Source of the DNA: Candidatus Hodarchaeota archaeon
Lineage (GTDB): Archaea > Asgardarchaeota > Heimdallarchaeia > Hodarchaeales > YT1-057
DNA length: 7,855 nucleotides
Reading direction: 5' to 3'
NCBI GenBank assembly: GCA_016839955.1
Contig: JAEOTI010000579.1
Coordinates: 1 to 7,855, forward strand
In this document: positions 6,213-7,855 of the stretch, one piece after another
Layout of the letters: every line of letters begins with the position of its first letter
How positions within the stretch are numbered: the stretch's first letter is position 1
Position numbers and translations under genes: made by a program
The notes under the pieces: model-generated
The model's input: only the letters and a program-made list of their open reading frames with translations
Told to the model about the DNA's origin: nothing
Database searches by the model: none

Positions 6213-6434
6213 CTACCAGCGGGAACGACGTCCAGAACTTCTTCCCGTCTCGGGTTTTGGAGGTTGCCATTCGCCTGGGAAATCCTTATGAATAAGAAAC
6301 GCAACAAAAACATGTCGTCCATCAGATCGTAACCCCTCTGAGCAATTAATGATCTCAAATCCATCTTCCAATGCCTTATTAACATTCTCAACGAAATGCA
6401 TTCCATTAGATTGTTCAATAATAATAAATTTCAT
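6213..6434 (-). CDS. Small DUF1737-like protein
   Basis: A 73-residue protein. Residues 1-49 follow a beta-helix-beta-beta plan: MKFIIIEQ, then the helix FVENVNKALEDGFEI, then NCSEGLRSDG and the strand HVFVAFLI. This resembles the small DUF1737 family, where a helix ending in L.EGWE is followed by a strand pair; the function of that family is unknown. The tail from about 52 is Pro/Arg-rich (PPKPETGRSSGRRSRW), basic and probably disordered. ATG 6434 is chosen because GGTGA sits five bases upstream (6444-6440). Two GTG codons (6446, 6443) are in frame, but they lie inside that ribosome binding site. The gene is flanked by two copies of a 13-base repeat. A different-frame reading of the same stretch (6170-6418) has no comparable start signal and was set aside. 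Family assignment is tentative. Confidence 0.65.
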   Translation of the reverse strand: MKFIIIEQSNGMHFVENVNKALEDGFEIINCSEGLRSDGRHVFVAFLIHKDFPGEWQPPKPETGRSSGRRSRW

Positions 6435-6482
6435 GATTTTCACCACGATATTAGCTCATTAATATCAATTTAAACATTCTGC

Positions 6483-6495
6483 AGTATTTTTCATT
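6483..6495. repeat. 13-base repeat AGTATTTTTCATT, copy 2
   Basis: Second exact copy of the repeat described at 6162-6174. The surrounding 134-base gap (6435-6568) is AT-rich, holds TATA-like stretches (such as the minus-strand GTTTAAATTGATATTAATG) and contains no other gene that I can support. Confidence 0.35.
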
Positions 6496-6568
6496 AATTG
6501 TAACCAAAACCTTGTTTTCAAGTATGAAGTTTTCCCTCATTGAAACAACAATGAAAGAAACCTTATTC

Positions 6569-7549
6569 CTAGCAGGATTGAGTGGAACCTCTAGCTAGAG
6601 TGATGATTTCAGTATCATCGATATAGAATGAAATGCTTGGATGATCCATGACCTCATGGAAAATATCAGCAGTTGAATGGAAATAAAGTATCGAAGGGGA
6701 AGAATCGGTATTATGAACCTTAATCTTTCCTTGCGTATGCCAATGAATCACCTTTTTGATAGCATCAAGCTGATCTTCTAATTGGGTCTGGATCTGCTCA
6801 AAGGAATCAGAACCATCAACCCAGTTATGAAAACAAAGATAAAACTCATAATAAACCCGGAAAAGACGAGAAAGATTCTGACCCGAGATATATTCCTCAA
6901 ATAACCGCTCTTTTTGTTGTGGATCATTAGCGGGTACATAATCAACCCAATCACAAGAACCATTGGGAAAACATTTTCTCCGCATAATAACTTCAGTTGC
7001 AAAACAAGATACACTTTTCTGTGGGGGATCAGAGAACAAAGGAGTATCCTGAGAAAAGGTAGAGAAGTCTACTGCTAAACGATCTGCTTCATACCGAGGG
7101 CCAGGATCTTCATGATCGACCAAAAGAGGATTCAACTCAAATTCCTCAATAATGTCATCATCAACGTGGAGAGGAACTTTTTCATCGTCATCCTGCTGAA
7201 CGGAAGAAATTGGTTCAGCATTGACATAATTGACACTTGTTTCAGCTCCCCCCTGTTCTCGGACCTTCCCCGTACGAATATCTTCATCCATTAACTGTTG
7301 GAAATAACCAAAAGCAGCAAGATGTTCATGAATTCCATAAACACAAGCAGCGCAAATAAAAATCTGTTGACGATAAAAAGGAAGATGAATAGGCAGACAA
7401 GGGCCTTGTTTATTACATAGTGAGCATTTAGTATAATGAATAAAGGTAGAAAAATCTGCAATGTATTCATCAAACTCTCGATCAGATGGGTTATCAACAA
7501 TACCAGGACGACGGGAAGGTTCATCATCATCAGAGTAATACCGAGGCAA
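6569..7549 (-). CDS. Zinc-knuckle protein with acidic linker, unknown function
   Basis: A 326-residue protein if started at TTG 7549. It begins MPRYYSDDDEPSRRPG and contains two CxxC pairs, C42/C45 and C66/C69, separated by 20 residues, which is a probable zinc-binding site. An Asp/Glu-rich, low-complexity linker follows (about 115-160). The C-terminal half is mostly helical, with further cysteines (C182, C193, C199, C239) and a final mixed segment. I do not recognise the family. The frame stays open to an ATG at 7672, but that start has no ribosome binding site, and the extra 41 residues look like non-coding sequence. In contrast, GGTGA lies five bases before TTG 7549 (7559-7555), as at two other starts here. 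A TATA-like sequence (7640-7630, minus strand) would place transcription after the ATG at 7672, which also favours the shorter form. GC is higher than in the cassette (up to 47% in a 60-base block). Confidence 0.75.
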   Translation of the reverse strand: MPRYYSDDDEPSRRPGIVDNPSDREFDEYIADFSTFIHYTKCSLCNKQGPCLPIHLPFYRQQIFICAACVYGIHEHLAAFGYFQQLMDEDIRTGKVREQGGAETSVNYVNAEPISSVQQDDDEKVPLHVDDDIIEEFELNPLLVDHEDPGPRYEADRLAVDFSTFSQDTPLFSDPPQKSVSCFATEVIMRRKCFPNGSCDWVDYVPANDPQQKERLFEEYISGQNLSRLFRVYYEFYLCFHNWVDGSDSFEQIQTQLEDQLDAIKKVIHWHTQGKIKVHNTDSSPSILYFHSTADIFHEVMDHPSISFYIDDTEIITLARGSTQSC

Positions 7550-7554
7550 CAGAA

Positions 7555-7559
7555 TCACC
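7555..7559 (-). promoter_or_regulatory. Ribosome binding site GGTGA that decides the TTG start at 7549
   Basis: GGTGA on the minus strand, five bases before TTG 7549, inside the longer open frame. The same motif at nearly the same spacing precedes the starts at 6434 and 4063, so it supports the shorter form of the zinc-knuckle protein. Confidence 0.5.
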
Positions 7560-7629
7560 CACTTCAGTAAATACACTTTAGATATACCACAGTAGTTTTT
7601 TTTAACCCCAGTTTTTGAATAGAGTTTTT

Positions 7630-7640
7630 GAGTATAAAAG
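7630..7640 (-). promoter_or_regulatory. Candidate promoter of the zinc-knuckle gene
   Basis: CTTTTATACTC read leftward is a good archaeal TATA-like box. Transcription starting about 25 bases downstream, near 7607, would give a leader of about 55 bases before TTG 7549 and exclude the ATG at 7672. It lies within the extended open frame. It is inferred from sequence and position only. Confidence 0.3.
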
Positions 7641-7687
7641 TGACAGAGGGAATCTAGAGTATATTCCATCATTCAAACATAACGGCA

Positions 7688-7770
7688 ACTAACCAGAAGT
7701 GGAATATAGATCGGAAACGATCGGAAAAGTGCCAAACAAGCACAAGGTTAGTATGAAGAGAACCTCTCTT
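7688..7770 (+). other. Candidate structured leader or small RNA region
   Basis: On the plus strand this stretch can fold into nested perfect stems. ACTAACC (7688-7694) pairs with GGTTAGT (7746-7752) and encloses two hairpins: GATCG-GAAA-CGATC (7709-7722), with a GNRA tetraloop, and GTGC-CAAACAA-GCAC (7729-7743). A further stem, AAGAGA-ACC-TCTCTT, follows at 7756-7770. The region is GC-richer (43-50%) than most of the window and precedes a strong ribosome binding site. It is not a tRNA: it lacks a T-loop. The fold is by eye only and no known RNA family is recognised. Confidence 0.4.
7709..7727. repeat. Overlapping tandem and inverted repeat GATCGGAAA
   Basis: GATCGGAAA occurs at 7709-7717 and again at 7719-7727, a 10-base period matching one turn of DNA. 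The overlap also creates the hairpin GATCG-GAAA-CGATC. Lying between two divergent genes, it may be a protein-binding site or part of the proposed RNA fold. Confidence 0.45.
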
Positions 7771-7832
7771 TAGCCACCCCCCTACTAGATGGCGGTAGGT
7801 GATTAACAACACATATCAAACCCTCGAAAGAA

Positions 7833-7842
7833 AGAGGAGAGG
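7833..7842 (+). promoter_or_regulatory. Strong ribosome binding site before the gene at 7847
   Basis: AGAGGAGAGG ends four bases before ATG 7847 and contains GGAG/GAGG Shine-Dalgarno matches. Its GAGG can pair with the CCTC at 7822-7825 in a small hairpin, and the AGAG/GAGG runs could also pair with CCTCTCTT at 7763-7770, so translation control by the leader is conceivable but unproven. Confidence 0.45.
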
Positions 7843-7846
7843 ATAT

Positions 7847-7855
7847 ATGGTAGCA
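7847..7855 (+). CDS. First three codons (Met-Val-Ala) of a gene cut by the window edge
   Basis: ATG GTA GCA follows a strong ribosome binding site at the very end of the window. Nothing can be said about the product. The gene is divergent from the zinc-knuckle gene and follows a 170-base intergenic region with repeats and candidate stems, so that region probably acts as its leader. Confidence 0.5.

Noticed and set aside
6170..6418. Alternative 82-codon frame over the small gene at 6213-6434
   Set aside because: No ribosome binding site at its start; the other frame has GGTGA five bases upstream of ATG and a family-like beta-helix-beta pattern.
6589..6600. Perfect 12-base palindrome CTCTAGCTAGAG
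   Set aside because: It lies inside the coding end of the zinc-knuckle gene and has no second copy or flanking signal; likely chance.
7688..7752. tRNA-like cloverleaf with a 7-base acceptor-like stem
   Set aside because: No T-loop sequence (GTTCRA), no anticodon arm in the right place and no CCA-type end; kept only as a candidate structured region.
7753..7806. Short frames MKRTSL (7753-7773) and MAVGD (7789-7806) as leader peptides
   Set aside because: Only a weak AAGG precedes the first and nothing precedes the second; no run of regulatory codons that would support attenuation.
1..7855. CRISPR array, transposon ends or integrase
   Set aside because: No regularly spaced repeats, no terminal inverted repeats and no transposase or integrase motifs in any frame examined.

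Overview
The window is AT-rich (hand-counted 60-base blocks run from 22% to 63% GC, mostly 25-40%) and tightly packed. The clearest start sites carry GGTGA five or six bases before the start codon (starts at 4063, 6434 and 7549). TATA-like boxes (for example TTTAAA at 6117-6122) lie where archaeal promoters would place them, and the AAA ATPase has a C-terminal half that looks archaeal in style. An archaeon is favoured, possibly one of the large-genome AT-rich lineages such as Asgard archaea, but no marker gene settles this. There are no rRNA, tRNA, transposase or CRISPR sequences.

Layout. Bases 1-218 (minus) hold the start of a gene that runs off the window exactly at a Walker A motif, with a RecA/KaiC-like lead-in. 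Bases 219-410 are a divergent promoter region. Bases 411-1748 (plus) encode a multi-pass membrane protein of unknown function, which converges on a four-gene minus-strand cassette read from 4450 down to 1793. The cassette encodes a small three-helix membrane protein, a membrane-anchored basic protein, an OLD/AAA-type ATPase, and a short Toprim-like protein that begins 8 bases after the ATPase stop. Upstream of it on the same strand lie a 478-residue coiled-coil protein with a C-terminal HEPN domain (4621-6057), a 73-residue DUF1737-like protein (6213-6434) and a zinc-knuckle protein (6569-7549). The right end (7673-7846) is a GC-richer divergent intergenic region with nested inverted repeats, followed by the first three codons of a plus-strand gene with a strong ribosome binding site.

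How the genes may work together. The ATPase plus Toprim-like pair is arranged like a split OLD (overcoming lysogenization defect) nuclease, and the two membrane proteins share its apparent operon. The next gene upstream has a HEPN domain with the R-x4-H motif typical of RNases. This combination is typical of a defence or stress-response island and may be an undescribed membrane-linked system, but that is inference from domains and spacing. The most AT-rich part (about 219-4620) sits between GC-richer ends, which fits an acquired block. No stretch longer than 300 bases lacks a gene.
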